This document shows, one piece after another, positions 1-9,425 of a stretch of DNA of 64,000 nt; position 1 is the first letter of the stretch; every line of letters starts with the position of its first letter. The position numbers and the translations under genes are program-made. The notes under the pieces are model-generated. The model made no database searches, was not told where the DNA came from, and saw nothing but the letters and a program-made list of their open reading frames with translations. This DNA is from Symsagittifera roscoffensis (Eukaryota; Xenacoelomorpha; Acoela; Convolutidae): the NCBI RefSeq assembly GCF_963678635.1, contig NC_087065.1:20537623-20601622 (forward strand), in the 5' to 3' direction.

Positions 1-1959
1 TAAGTCGTCTTTCTCTTCTATGGCGGGGAATTCAGTGGGTAACGCTCCACTCGCGTTCTGCTTCTGGAACTCACTCACATTACCTTCGTTCAATCTCAGA
101 AACTCTTCATCCACTACATCTTGCAACTCGCCTTCAGATCTCTTCGGGACTGCCCGAAAGATCTTTGCCAACAACTCATATGACCTCTCTGACATTCTGG
201 CCAACCTCACGCACTTTGGCACGGAGAAAAGTTGGTCAATCAACACCTGCTGTGTCCTCGCATCCATCACCACCATGTGTGTAGGATACCTATTACTGCA
301 ATATGGTGCGGAGCTTGAACCCATCAGATATTTTGAACCAGTAGGTTTATGATATGCTTCACTATCCTTCAGATTCATTTCGTTTTCCAGAGCTTCTCGC
401 CAGCCTCCGATCTTCTGCTCTGTCTGCAATGCTCCAGGGAATACTTCCACGCTGAGGGACGTCACCATTTCATGGGCACGCTCCAGGCGCTCAAGCGATT
501 CTATCGAACTCGTCATGCTACAAAATCCCAAGGCTGTGATCAAGTTTACATCCGTCACCCCATGACAGTCCGCGACCAACTCCATGCCACTCTTATCCGA
601 CATGCTCAATCTTCCGTACAATCGTGCCAGTTGTCGATGCTGCTCGCTCAGCGTAATCAGACAGTGCCCCAGGTTATAAACATGTCCTTCCATCCCACTA
701 TGTTGAGCTAAACAGGTGCCTGGCCTCAACCAATTGCTCGATTGACATTCCTCTGATGGCTCCGTGGATAGGTTGCTCTTTCGCTTCGTCAACCTCATGG
801 CCAGCAGATGATGTATCATGGCCAGATCATGCAAACTCGCGTCATCATCCAGGTCTAACGTGATATCCGCCGTCATGTCCCAGATTAAACCGGCGTTAGG
901 ATGAGGGCACCAAGAAGGCTTCATGAGTTCCCACATCGTTACTAGACTGGTTTTCAAGGGACCGTCACAAGAACCACAATCAAAACTCACTTGCCCCTTT
1001 AGCTCGGGAACCGAGGGTTCGACCACTCTTTCTTCCAAGATAATTCCCAGCTTGGGTTGTTCCACCATCAGCATTCCAGTTTCTTTAATCCGTTCAACCC
1101 AGAAATTGAGTACTATGACTTGCTCATAGTCGAAGTACGCTTCCCTGGCTTCTTCATTCACGAAGGGATTATACGCCATCCCCGGTATGCCAGACACATA
1201 TTGGAACGACTTCAGTCTCCCTAGTGTTGCAAAGTCTTTTTGTCCCTTGACTGCTTCTATCAACTCCCGGCTCACTTTCAATTCTTTGTTGGAATATCTT
1301 CTCACCTCTTCCAACTTGCGATAGCTCTCCATGTCACTCGACTCCTTATTTGGTACAGTCAACGGCATGTCCTGTAACAGTTCCAGGAGTGCTCTAAGGA
1401 AGTTCCTTTCGCAATCAACTCCCTTTTGCCGATTGATCTTTATACGTTCTCCCAAAACAGGAAAGGGGATACGATCCACCACGAACCTGACAAAGCAAAG
1501 GGCATCCTTACGCTTAGCCCATGCTATCGCCAAAACGTCTTTTGAAATCAACGCTCGCAGAGCTTCCATCAACTCCAGCTCCTGTTCCCGTGATTTCGAA
1601 TCATTACTGGCTTCATATTCCGCCCTCTTGATGCCCATCAAGCACCAAGCCAACAGTACTTGCAGATCAGTTCTCATGCAAGGATGAGCCAGGTATGCTG
1701 CCACCGTAGCAGGTGCATGCATCGCCTCGTCGAAGTATCTCTGGAGGGCCGCCCTCCAGGAAATTTCTAGTAGTTTTTCCAATCCGATTTCGTTCGCTTC
1801 AGAGGACATTACCGTGCCATATTCTTTTCGATTTAAGTTTGAATTCTCCGTAAGCTCTTTCAGATATTCCTGCATGGCTCGCTTCTCGCTCCAAGCCATC
1901 AGGTGCCCTCTCGCGGAGTTTCTCGCTTTCAACATCTCCACATAATCCCCTGCTGGATC
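1..1959 (-). CDS. E1 ORF6 (unit B C-terminal part), partial at window edge
   Basis: Reading the minus strand from 1959 gives about 650 codons that I found open in the stretches I translated; the frame runs off the window. The protein matches E2 ORF6 (40167-43244) along its length: an early stretch EISWRAALQRYFDEAM aligns with RSWQNLLKDHFEEAM in E2, and near the edge FSVPKCVRLARMS aligns with FSVPKCVRLARVS. I recognise no domain, signal peptide or membrane segment. A TGA at 1960-1962 separates it from the upstream reading region in the same frame; the first in-frame ATG after it is near 1926. The family is unassigned, and conservation with a diverged second copy argues that it is a real gene. 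Confidence 0.7.
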
Positions 1960-2700
1960 TCACATGTGGACCGATTCCGGCACAGTGACTCGACTGTACT
2001 CGACCACGTCGAGTTGTCCTTCCAGTTTCAACTTGGCCATGTTGGTCCGCGAGGGCCTGTAATCTTCAAGTCCTCCAGATCCATATTGACTGATGATCTC
2101 CATCTCTAATTTAGTGTCTGCCAGGGTTCGTGCTGTTTTCTTTGATCTTACGGCGGTCGTGGTCAGACCTGCCACGAGCATAGGGGGTATCAGATTCTCT
2201 TTTTCTCCCCCTGTCAGTGTTGCACCATCTCCTTGCCCGCTCTCGCCTGAACGACCTGCACTCGTTAAAGAGGCCACCACTGCGCTGGCTCTCGACTTCA
2301 CCACTCTCGGGTTCACGGCTCGACTTCCTGTTTTCCCTTTTAGTCGCTTCAGCCCCTTCCTGGCTCGTCTGATAGGTAATTTCTTTGCGACTTGCTGATC
2401 ATCGGCACTGTCTTCTGTAACTGACTCGGTCAGAACATCCGACTCCATGGAGTTCACTATTTTCTCCAGGACCTCACGCATGATGGGTCGGTTCAATCCC
2501 ACCTTCATTATGGACTGCGTCCCATATCGCCTTATCACGTCCCATGATCTTTCCATGAAATTCACTCGGCTCCAGGTTGCCCATGTCTTGCTTTCTAACT
2601 CACTTTGATATCTCTCCCATTCCTCTTCCGGCAGCGTACTCAGGAAGGATACCCTCATTGATTCTTCAGTTTTTCTCCTCCTCGGTGACTCATGGACCAA
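1960..2700 (-). CDS. E1 ORF5 C-terminus continuing into ORF6 N-terminus
   Basis: This 246-codon frame joins two things that are separate in E2. Its first ~75 residues (FLSTLPEEEWERYQSELESK onward) resemble the last ~65 residues of E2 ORF5 (SLKDDAWQEFLKEFNQEVGS). Its last ~100 residues (PPMLVAGLTTTAVRSKK onward) resemble the N-terminus of E2 ORF6. The middle is basic and low in complexity (RRARKGLKRLKGKTG). There is no stop between the ORF5-like and ORF6-like parts here, so the boundary looks like a polyprotein linker; the only stop is TGA at 1960, inside ORF6-like sequence. The upstream ORF5 body (2897-4285) is in another frame, implying an indel between 2897 and 2700. Function unknown. Confidence 0.6.
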   Translation of the reverse strand: MVHESPRRRKTEESMRVSFLSTLPEEEWERYQSELESKTWATWSRVNFMERSWDVIRRYGTQSIMKVGLNRPIMREVLEKIVNSMESDVLTESVTEDSADDQQVAKKLPIRRARKGLKRLKGKTGSRAVNPRVVKSRASAVVASLTSAGRSGESGQGDGATLTGGEKENLIPPMLVAGLTTTAVRSKKTARTLADTKLEMEIISQYGSGGLEDYRPSRTNMAKLKLEGQLDVVEYSRVTVPESVHM

Positions 2701-2896
2701 TCTCTGCGGATCCCTGCTTCGGCATTCTCTCGCCTAGCTTATTGGGTCCATCGGGGATAAGTCGGCCGACGCCTCCTTTGTAGGGGACATGAAAGACGAT
2801 GGCGTCATTAGCAACAGACTCCCATCGACTTCCCCATCGTCGTCTTCACTAAACCGGTATTCTAACAAGTCTCTCTCCAACGCTCGCAGATCTGTC

Positions 2897-4285
2897 TCAC
2901 CCGGTTTTTCCCGTCTTTCCCTCTATGTCGTCGTCGTCATCGTCCTGATCCATCAATTCATCATCACCTGCATCAGGTTTCGGCTTGGGTCCTGAAGGGC
3001 CTTGTCGTGAGTCCATGCCCGAGTCCGGCCGAGCCGGTACGGTCATGTCTCCTGCGTGATAAAACAATTCATCGTTCACCAGGAATTCTACGGACTCCTC
3101 GCCATGTGGTGCCAGATCCTCTATTGTTATGTATGAGCCTCCTCTGCTCTCTTTTGCCACTTCCAGCATCACTACTTTCACTTCTCCTGACCACTTCAGT
3201 CTTGATAAATCATCTGTGGGAGAATACACTTCGTTCCACATTTCGGCCGAGACCTCTGGTCTCCTGGAAGGTAGTGCCTTGATCTTTTTCCTACTCCAAG
3301 CATCAGGAAATGAGAAGTCAAACTTGTGCGCGGCTGCAATATTCCAGCCTATGAAGCGCGGCTCCATTCCTTCACTCCACTTCAACATTCTCTTCTCTGC
3401 ATCACGAGCTGCTCCGATGCGAGGGGCAATGATGGGAGATGTGGCTCCCAACAACATCCTCCTTATCGGTGGATATCGAGGGCATTGGTTCGGCAGCGGC
3501 CTGGACCCAGAAAGCCACGCTTGCTGGTTCTCTTTCGCATGCGCATAGGCCTCTGGTAAGAGTGGGACTCCCATAGCCGCTCCTGTATCCTTCACTACTG
3601 GTCTCAAATTCCAAAGCTTCGGGTTAAACTGGATGTGAGAAAGGTCCTCACGGCCCATTCGGCACTTGAAGTGGTTGTTGAAATCCATCAACACCCAACC
3701 TGGCTCAGCTATTCTTCCGAACAGCCTATCGTCGCTGGCCAGCCCTCTCAGCTCCCTCTGCTCTACCCAATTCAGCACGGAACAGTCCACAACTGAGACC
3801 AGGTTGACATACAACACAGAATTCCTGTATGCCTTGACTTGCACGTCCGGGAACGCGATAGACATCACCGGTCCATACACCACCGTGACGAATTCCCGCA
3901 GTCCGTGAATCAGAGCCAACGGGTCGATCCGCATCATGACAGCCAAGTCTGTCAGCAAGGGCATGCCACAATACTGCTTACATTCACTCGCATCCGTCGC
4001 CACCTTATCTTCTCCCGTGACGCTTCTGTTCTGTTGCAAGAGATATTGGAGCAGGAGAGTCCTCCAGTCTTTCATCTTCCTGAGCGAGGCGGTTTCCAAC
4101 TGTGCATTGAACTCACGAGTTGGTCCCTGAAGTTGTTCAGGGTAACGCAGCAATACAAGCAAATCACCCAGTCGACCGTAGGTCATGGCAATCAGAGTCA
4201 GGTGTCCATCCAATCTCAAATCTGCCAACGCTTGGGTGAAGAGATTCGCCGGTCCCTTCACGAAATTTTCATGACCAAATGTCAC
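2897..4285 (-). CDS. E1 ORF5 body, conserved unknown protein
   Basis: 462 residues, matching E2 ORF5 (37998-39923) from near its start. Shared blocks include GMPLLTDLAVMMRIDPLALI (E2 GMPLLTDLCLAMRSDPMGII), a VYGP..S.AFPD segment, LNW near residue 180 and CRMG near residue 210. It ends in an acidic Asp-rich tail followed by KTGKTG and a stop at 2897. No catalytic motif, zinc-binding cluster, signal peptide or transmembrane helix is evident, and I do not recognise the family. The true N-terminus probably lies upstream: an in-frame-shifted stretch at 4345-4548 aligns with E2 sequence just before ORF5. Its frame differs from ORF4, so at least one indel separates them in this copy. Confidence 0.65.
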   Translation of the reverse strand: MTFGHENFVKGPANLFTQALADLRLDGHLTLIAMTYGRLGDLLVLLRYPEQLQGPTREFNAQLETASLRKMKDWRTLLLQYLLQQNRSVTGEDKVATDASECKQYCGMPLLTDLAVMMRIDPLALIHGLREFVTVVYGPVMSIAFPDVQVKAYRNSVLYVNLVSVVDCSVLNWVEQRELRGLASDDRLFGRIAEPGWVLMDFNNHFKCRMGREDLSHIQFNPKLWNLRPVVKDTGAAMGVPLLPEAYAHAKENQQAWLSGSRPLPNQCPRYPPIRRMLLGATSPIIAPRIGAARDAEKRMLKWSEGMEPRFIGWNIAAAHKFDFSFPDAWSRKKIKALPSRRPEVSAEMWNEVYSPTDDLSRLKWSGEVKVVMLEVAKESRGGSYITIEDLAPHGEESVEFLVNDELFYHAGDMTVPARPDSGMDSRQGPSGPKPKPDAGDDELMDQDDDDDDIEGKTGKTG

Positions 4286-4344
4286 GTATAGGGCTAATAT
4301 CAGGCCAATCGACGACTTCCTGATGTCTTTGACGAAACTCTCGA

Positions 4345-4548
4345 TCAGGTTCGGGATGCCCTAGGATAGCACGTCGACAGGAAGGATGGCGTCCATCCCA
4401 CTCCCATTCCACCCAAGATGGCATCCGATCGTTCATACTGTGCCCTCGTGGCTAGCACGCCAGCTTGGAACTTGCCCAGTGACATCGTGTTTACGTCCTG
4501 CATCAATTTCAACATCATGCCCCCAGCTAACTCCCAGGCATCAAACAA
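4345..4548 (-). CDS. E1 ORF4-ORF5 junction segment
   Basis: A 67-codon open stretch (starting FDAWELAGGMMLKLMQ) that overlaps the last codons of ORF4 in a different frame. The corresponding stretch in E2 (37775-38107) also lies between the ORF4 stop and the recognisable start of ORF5, which suggests that ORF4 and ORF5 were once continuous. Similarity between the two copies is weak and position does much of the work here. Confidence 0.35.
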   Translation of the reverse strand: MFDAWELAGGMMLKLMQDVNTMSLGKFQAGVLATRAQYERSDAILGGMGVGWTPSFLSTCYPRASRT

Positions 4549-7500
4549 GTGTTCAGATACACGTGTATCTCTTTTATCACAGCCGGCGCATGCTCGAACG
4601 CGTCCTCACCCAAGGTGCACAGCCTTGGTGACAAGTACAACCATACGTTGTTGTGTGGCTTCGTGCGCAAAGCCATTGCCATGAGATCTTCTTCCGCTGA
4701 CGTCATGTTCTTCCTGACTGTCCTGCCCTGCTCGTTCTCGGCATGATCCATCTGTCTGAACCAGAGATCATCAGCCACCTGTTGTACTAACAGATGATCG
4801 TCATCTACCCCTGGTCTTAACTTCAACAATCTGGCAAAGTTGGATAGCTCCAACCCCAGAACCTCATTTAGCACCAACCGAGTTGCGCTACAATCTTTGA
4901 GTCCCTGTATGGCATTGGAAATGTCAGCCCAAACGGCGGGAAGCTCAGATCGGGACGGGTAGTAATTGTCTGGGTCTACCACTCTGTTCGGGGCAGGAAT
5001 TATCACGTTGAACCTCCCCTCTGCTATCGTTGTGACCATCGTGTACACAAACTGAAGGGGTTCTGGCAATGCAGCGTACCCTGGTGACAACACAAAGACC
5101 ACCTTCACTACATTTTGGGTGAAAGGTTGTTTTGCTGCTGTTTCTACCTCAGCCATCGCCGAGAGCAATGTCATTATCGCCTCCCCTATGACCTCGTTGC
5201 TCGGGACCGACCCATCCGTCAGACGTGTCAACAAGCCCCTGCTTTGCAGATGATCATTTGAGCCGGCAACCACTATCACCTGCGGCTCCATGCTGACCAC
5301 CCTTCGTACACTTATCATCATACCTATTGCCTGTCCCCAGTCCAATTTAGGCGCCGTCAAGAAAATCACGTCGGGCCAGAAGAGAGAACGGGGCGTATAG
5401 AGATAATCGGAACTGGCCACAATCAGATACTTTGCAGCTTTCATCTCTAAGGGATCGTAAGCTGCAAACAGGCCGTCGCCTATTGGGGCCTCCAGTTTCC
5501 CATATATCTTGTCATCTCCATCCACCGTGGTCGTTCGGGGGTAGTCCCTTGAATACTCGCCAGGCGTCTGACCGGGTGGTTTAGCAAACTGCCTGTACAT
5601 CTTGTGATGCTTGTTATTGGGCTTGTTCTCTGCCTGAAACTTGCCCTTGCGAGCAGGTGGCGTCAGTTCCCGGGCTCTCTGTCGGACGTCCGTAAGAGAC
5701 CGGGTATTCAAAGGTCCAAAGGTATTGTCCTGAGGAAACCCATTCAAGTCTGCGTGCCGGAGCGTAGTCGTGGAACTGAACTGCTCCTGCTCTGCTAGCA
5801 GCCAATCCACGCCCGGTATCCGAAATAGTCGCGACACTGTGGGACTTTCTCCGCCAATCATTTTCATTGCGTCCTCCCGACACGTCAGGGTATTCATGTT
5901 TAACTTCGCGGACATGTCCGTCTTGTACTGTCCCCAATGACTAGGGTCTGATCGATTCCAAAGCAGCACGCTGCCTGGTTCAACTCCCTCCGCTGGCACG
6001 GCGCTCGTAGACGGTCCTGCTGCTGAAGCAGGGTTTGCCGTGGCGGGCGGATCGTTCCTCCTAGACACGGTCTGGGAGTTATTCCTGTTCTGAACCACTG
6101 ATCTCCCGAGTCGGCTTTCGAGCGGTTGTGTTCTGGGAGGAGGAGCAGTCACAAGCCTCTCTGTTACGTTTGAGCTCGGAGCGATGGGCGTGGCTGCAGC
6201 CGTCTCCATTGCCAAGGGCCCTAGGCGGTTGACGAGGGATTCGGGCACGCTTGCCCTTATTCTGCTTCCTCCGGTCGAGCTGGTCCGAGCCAGAGAACTG
6301 GTCGCCCTCGACTCCTGCTCCACTTCCCTCAACTGCGCCTGAAATACATCATTGACCCAGTGTCTCCCTCGTTGGGTGTTGAAATGTATTCCATCTCTGG
6401 TAAGCGCGATGTGATCAATCATGCGCAGCATGTTCTCGAGATCCAGAAGTCGCAGCTCGCCAGGGTTGTTTCCCACCAGATTGCGGATCATTTCATTCCA
6501 CCGTGTCACGTTGCCGTTCATGAAATCTGCCACTGTGGTGCCCACCAGCGGGTTTTGTGGTATCGTGCACAGCACCACAATCCTGGGCCTGTACTTCTCC
6601 TTCAGTTCATTCAGGAGGCATACCAACAGAGGCTCCCACTTGCTCTGCGGAGTCACTGGGGCTCTCGAGACGTCGTTGGTTCCCAGCATTATCACCAGCG
6701 TATCCAGGTGATCCTCGCTCTGGAATTCTATCATCTTGATGACCTGAGCCACTGAGGCTCCTCCAAAGGACAGAGTGGTAGTCTGACCATGGACGAAGAT
6801 CTCATTCAGATCCCTCACCAAACTGTCTCCTATGATCAAGTGGCGACTCCCTGGGGGAATTACCTGGTCGCTCGTAGCGGGGTTCCAGCTCATGTCATTC
6901 AGGCAGGCTCGAGGATGCTCCGCAGCTACTTGCGTGAACTGGTGACGTGTCATCAGATTCTTCCTAATGTCTACCACGCGGGACTTTTGAAAGTCCCCCA
7001 ATGTCCGTCTAGTGGTTCGGTTGATCTCATCCATCGTTGCTCTGGCCACTTGGTTGAACGATTCTTGGAACTGAGGAGCGAGGTATGTGTCAGAAGGGTC
7101 CGGTATTGTGTTCCTTTGACTGGAAGCAGACGGTTGTGTCTGCTGAGGAGCCTCGGGCCCTCTCGATGCACGTAGATCCAAAGCCTCGGGCCCTCTCGAT
7201 GCACACAGCTCCTGCACTCCTGTCCTGGGGCATGTGCCGCTGGATCCCTCCGAGGATTTCATTGTCGCCAGAACTTCCTGTGACACTTGGCTCACCTTCG
7301 CCATATACAGCTCCTTCAGGTGCCTTATTTCATCCTCCTTGTAGGCCACCTGCAGATCTTCATATTTCTTCTTCCATTCGTCTCTTTCTCGAGCTATCGC
7401 CCTATACTCCTGGAGTTTGGCACACAGCTCGCTCTGATCTCTCTCCTTCTTCTCCAGCGTCTCAATCGTCTCCGACGTCTGGATCTCTATTTCATTCACC

Positions 7501-7946
7501 CTCACTCTCTTCGGAGGAGGAGCAGCTGTTGGAGAGTCGACCGAATGTGACGGGCCTGGCCCATCACGTTGTCTCTTCGCTCCGATGAGTGGCTGCGCAG
7601 GTTGGACGGGTAGGGGCATCCCACCTAGCCGGTAGTCCATATGTTCACCTAGTCCTGGCTCACGAGCCAGGTCGTGGCCAGACATTTCTCCACGCCGCCA
7701 TCTCATCAGTCGGTTTCGACCTCTCTCGGCGGTCCCGGACTCACCGAAGGCCAACATCAACACGACTTCCGTAGGGCGATTCCCTCGACCCTCTCGTCCT
7801 AATGCCTTGAGGAGCGCGACCACAAACATCGCCAGCCCCGGGTCTTCTCGTGTAAAGTCACAATCGATCAGCCGCTGATAGATCTCGTCTAGAGTCGCTC
7901 CTAGACTCGCTGAGAGGAATTCCATAAGTTCGTTCGTGTCACCCAT
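4527..7946 (-). CDS. E1 ORF4: coiled coil + SGNH hydrolase + alpha/beta C-terminal half
   Basis: An uninterrupted 1,139-residue ORF. Residues ~155-240 are charged and predicted coiled coil (ETIETLEKKERDQSELCAKL). An SGNH/GDSL hydrolase domain spans ~365-535: block I IIGDSLVRDL (~370), block II SFGGAS (~390), block III LGTNDVS (~422) and block V DGIHF (~518), giving Ser, Gly, Asn and Asp/His in the right order. This fold hydrolyses esters and acetyl groups; the substrate here is unknown. A Pro/Ser/Thr-rich linker follows, then a C-terminal half (~830-1090) with IVASSDY and VVAGSNDHL, possibly a second, degenerate SGNH-like unit. SGNH esterases are known in CR1-type LINE ORF1 proteins and in rotifer Penelope-like giant elements; I do not know of one in this position in a Ty3/gypsy element. 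Start ATG 7946 lies about 90 bp after a plausible 3' splice site. Confidence 0.85.
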   Translation of the reverse strand: MGDTNELMEFLSASLGATLDEIYQRLIDCDFTREDPGLAMFVVALLKALGREGRGNRPTEVVLMLAFGESGTAERGRNRLMRWRRGEMSGHDLAREPGLGEHMDYRLGGMPLPVQPAQPLIGAKRQRDGPGPSHSVDSPTAAPPPKRVRVNEIEIQTSETIETLEKKERDQSELCAKLQEYRAIARERDEWKKKYEDLQVAYKEDEIRHLKELYMAKVSQVSQEVLATMKSSEGSSGTCPRTGVQELCASRGPEALDLRASRGPEAPQQTQPSASSQRNTIPDPSDTYLAPQFQESFNQVARATMDEINRTTRRTLGDFQKSRVVDIRKNLMTRHQFTQVAAEHPRACLNDMSWNPATSDQVIPPGSRHLIIGDSLVRDLNEIFVHGQTTTLSFGGASVAQVIKMIEFQSEDHLDTLVIMLGTNDVSRAPVTPQSKWEPLLVCLLNELKEKYRPRIVVLCTIPQNPLVGTTVADFMNGNVTRWNEMIRNLVGNNPGELRLLDLENMLRMIDHIALTRDGIHFNTQRGRHWVNDVFQAQLREVEQESRATSSLARTSSTGGSRIRASVPESLVNRLGPLAMETAAATPIAPSSNVTERLVTAPPPRTQPLESRLGRSVVQNRNNSQTVSRRNDPPATANPASAAGPSTSAVPAEGVEPGSVLLWNRSDPSHWGQYKTDMSAKLNMNTLTCREDAMKMIGGESPTVSRLFRIPGVDWLLAEQEQFSSTTTLRHADLNGFPQDNTFGPLNTRSLTDVRQRARELTPPARKGKFQAENKPNNKHHKMYRQFAKPPGQTPGEYSRDYPRTTTVDGDDKIYGKLEAPIGDGLFAAYDPLEMKAAKYLIVASSDYLYTPRSLFWPDVIFLTAPKLDWGQAIGMMISVRRVVSMEPQVIVVAGSNDHLQSRGLLTRLTDGSVPSNEVIGEAIMTLLSAMAEVETAAKQPFTQNVVKVVFVLSPGYAALPEPLQFVYTMVTTIAEGRFNVIIPAPNRVVDPDNYYPSRSELPAVWADISNAIQGLKDCSATRLVLNEVLGLELSNFARLLKLRPGVDDDHLLVQQVADDLWFRQMDHAENEQGRTVRKNMTSAEEDLMAMALRTKPHNNVWLYLSPRLCTLGEDAFEHAPAVIKEIHVYLNTCLMPGS

Positions 7947-8460
7947 TTCTTATCGTGTTGATTCTTGCTGTCGTGTAGTTTCTTCCTGTCTCGTTTGATT
8001 CAATGAATTCAATAAACAATTTCTGATCAATCAAGATCTAAAAAACAAGTCGCGACTTAAAACCATCATTTTTGGATACAACATCATTCAATTCTTTAAA
8101 ACTCTTCATTGAAATTATCTTCTCAATTCTGATTTAAAAATTTAGCACTAAGGTGGATTGTCCACCTGTATCTGCGTCAGGGTAGCACAAATGAGCGCTG
8201 TCACCTTGATGACCTGGAGTACTCTAGGTCTTTTATGACACAAAACATAAAACATATCATAACAATAACATAACACATAAACACATAAACATCACACATC
8301 TATATTATCACATAAAAATCTAATCCCTACTATTGTACCTAAAACCTAACCCTAATCTAAAACCTGACACTAATTCCTATCAAGTAACTTAATAAAAACC
8401 ACTTATCGCCAAACGCAATTCCTAGCATATGCTCAGATAGTATTTTTTATGTAAGTAAAC
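7947..8460 (-). promoter_or_regulatory. E1 inter-unit spacer with putative 3' splice site
   Basis: About 0.5 kb of AT-rich sequence separates the macro-domain segment from ORF4. Reading minus strand, TTGTTTTTTAG at 8048-8038 is a good splice acceptor (pyrimidine run plus AG) about 90 bp before the ORF4 ATG. The equivalent spacer in E2 also carries an acceptor, and both are followed by ATC. The simplest reading is a spliced subgenomic mRNA for unit B, as for env in retroviruses. No donor has been demonstrated. Confidence 0.4.
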
Positions 8461-9383
8461 CTCTATGTCAGTTTCTGAAAATATCACATGTACAAGTGCG
8501 TACAACTCTCTCGGATGTTATACTGGTAACGAGAGAGAGGTCACTCCTCTCTCAACCAAAAAATCCCTAAGTCGAGTCAAGGCCAATACCAAGCTCTTTG
8601 GATCTACGTGTTGCCTATCATTGGCCTTGGTAACCAGGAAACACAAATATTTCCCTGGTATCTGTGATGCAACAGGGGGCAGCGCTATCATCCCTCCCAC
8701 ACCAGGCCTCTGTTTCCATAAAAATTCGATGTTCTTATACTCTCTTTTGAAATCAGCCGCTAGTGCTGTTTTGAAGCTTACGTCCGCGGTTATCGCTATA
8801 GCGCACGTGTGTTCCGTGAGTATGAAATCGCTGTCCGTTATGACGATATTGTTTGAATAATGGTTCGGTAGATCAAAATACGATTCAAAGATTCATCCAA
8901 AAGGTGGTTTTTTGGCATTCTCGCCCTCTGTCTCTAGTTCTCCGGTTTCTCTTGCCGATTTCAATTTTTTTTAATCAGATTTTCGGTGTGGGTGAGTCCT
9001 ACCCCCACTCCCCGGACAAAAATATCCATCGACGTCCCCGTCGATCGCCCAAAGTCTAGGAGATCGAGGTTGGATTGTGGAACACGTAGAGGACCATCTG
9101 GTTCGACCCAGTTGGACTCGGTATTGTCAAGACTGATGTATTTGATGCCGTCTTTATCGACGTCCTGAATCGTCAGGATCGTCTCTTTTGGATCTGTCGG
9201 CAGATCATGGAGCCATTCGAGCACGCGCAAGTTCGTTAGTTCCTGCTCATGAGTCTGTTCCGCTTCTGGCTCGAACTCCACTTCCGGTTCTGATCGATCG
9301 TCGATCCAATCCTGATCCATATCATTCACCAAGTCGATTTCTTCTAGCATCGCCACTTCGTCCAGTCCCACTAGCGAGTCCAT
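8461..9383 (-). pseudogene. E1 pol C-terminal extension with decayed macro domain
   Basis: The first part (9383-8961) is an acidic linker containing FVRGVGVGLTHTENL, identical in E2. The frame then breaks at a run of eight A's (ends KKN, stop at 8961). Further on, another frame gives a macro domain matching E2 ORF3: ITADVSFKTALAADFKREY, GGMIALPP and KYLCFLVTKANDR (8700-8518), with a stop where E2 reads Tyr and a small deletion near 8515. Upstream, the segment follows the IN tail in phase: the TAG ending pol at 9426-9428 sits where E2 has a Tyr codon. So the segment reads as the inactivated C-terminal domain of a longer Pol. Confidence 0.7.
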
Positions 9384-9425
9384 GACGTCACTTACAACTA
9401 TTCTGTCTACAACGAAATCCTCGCC

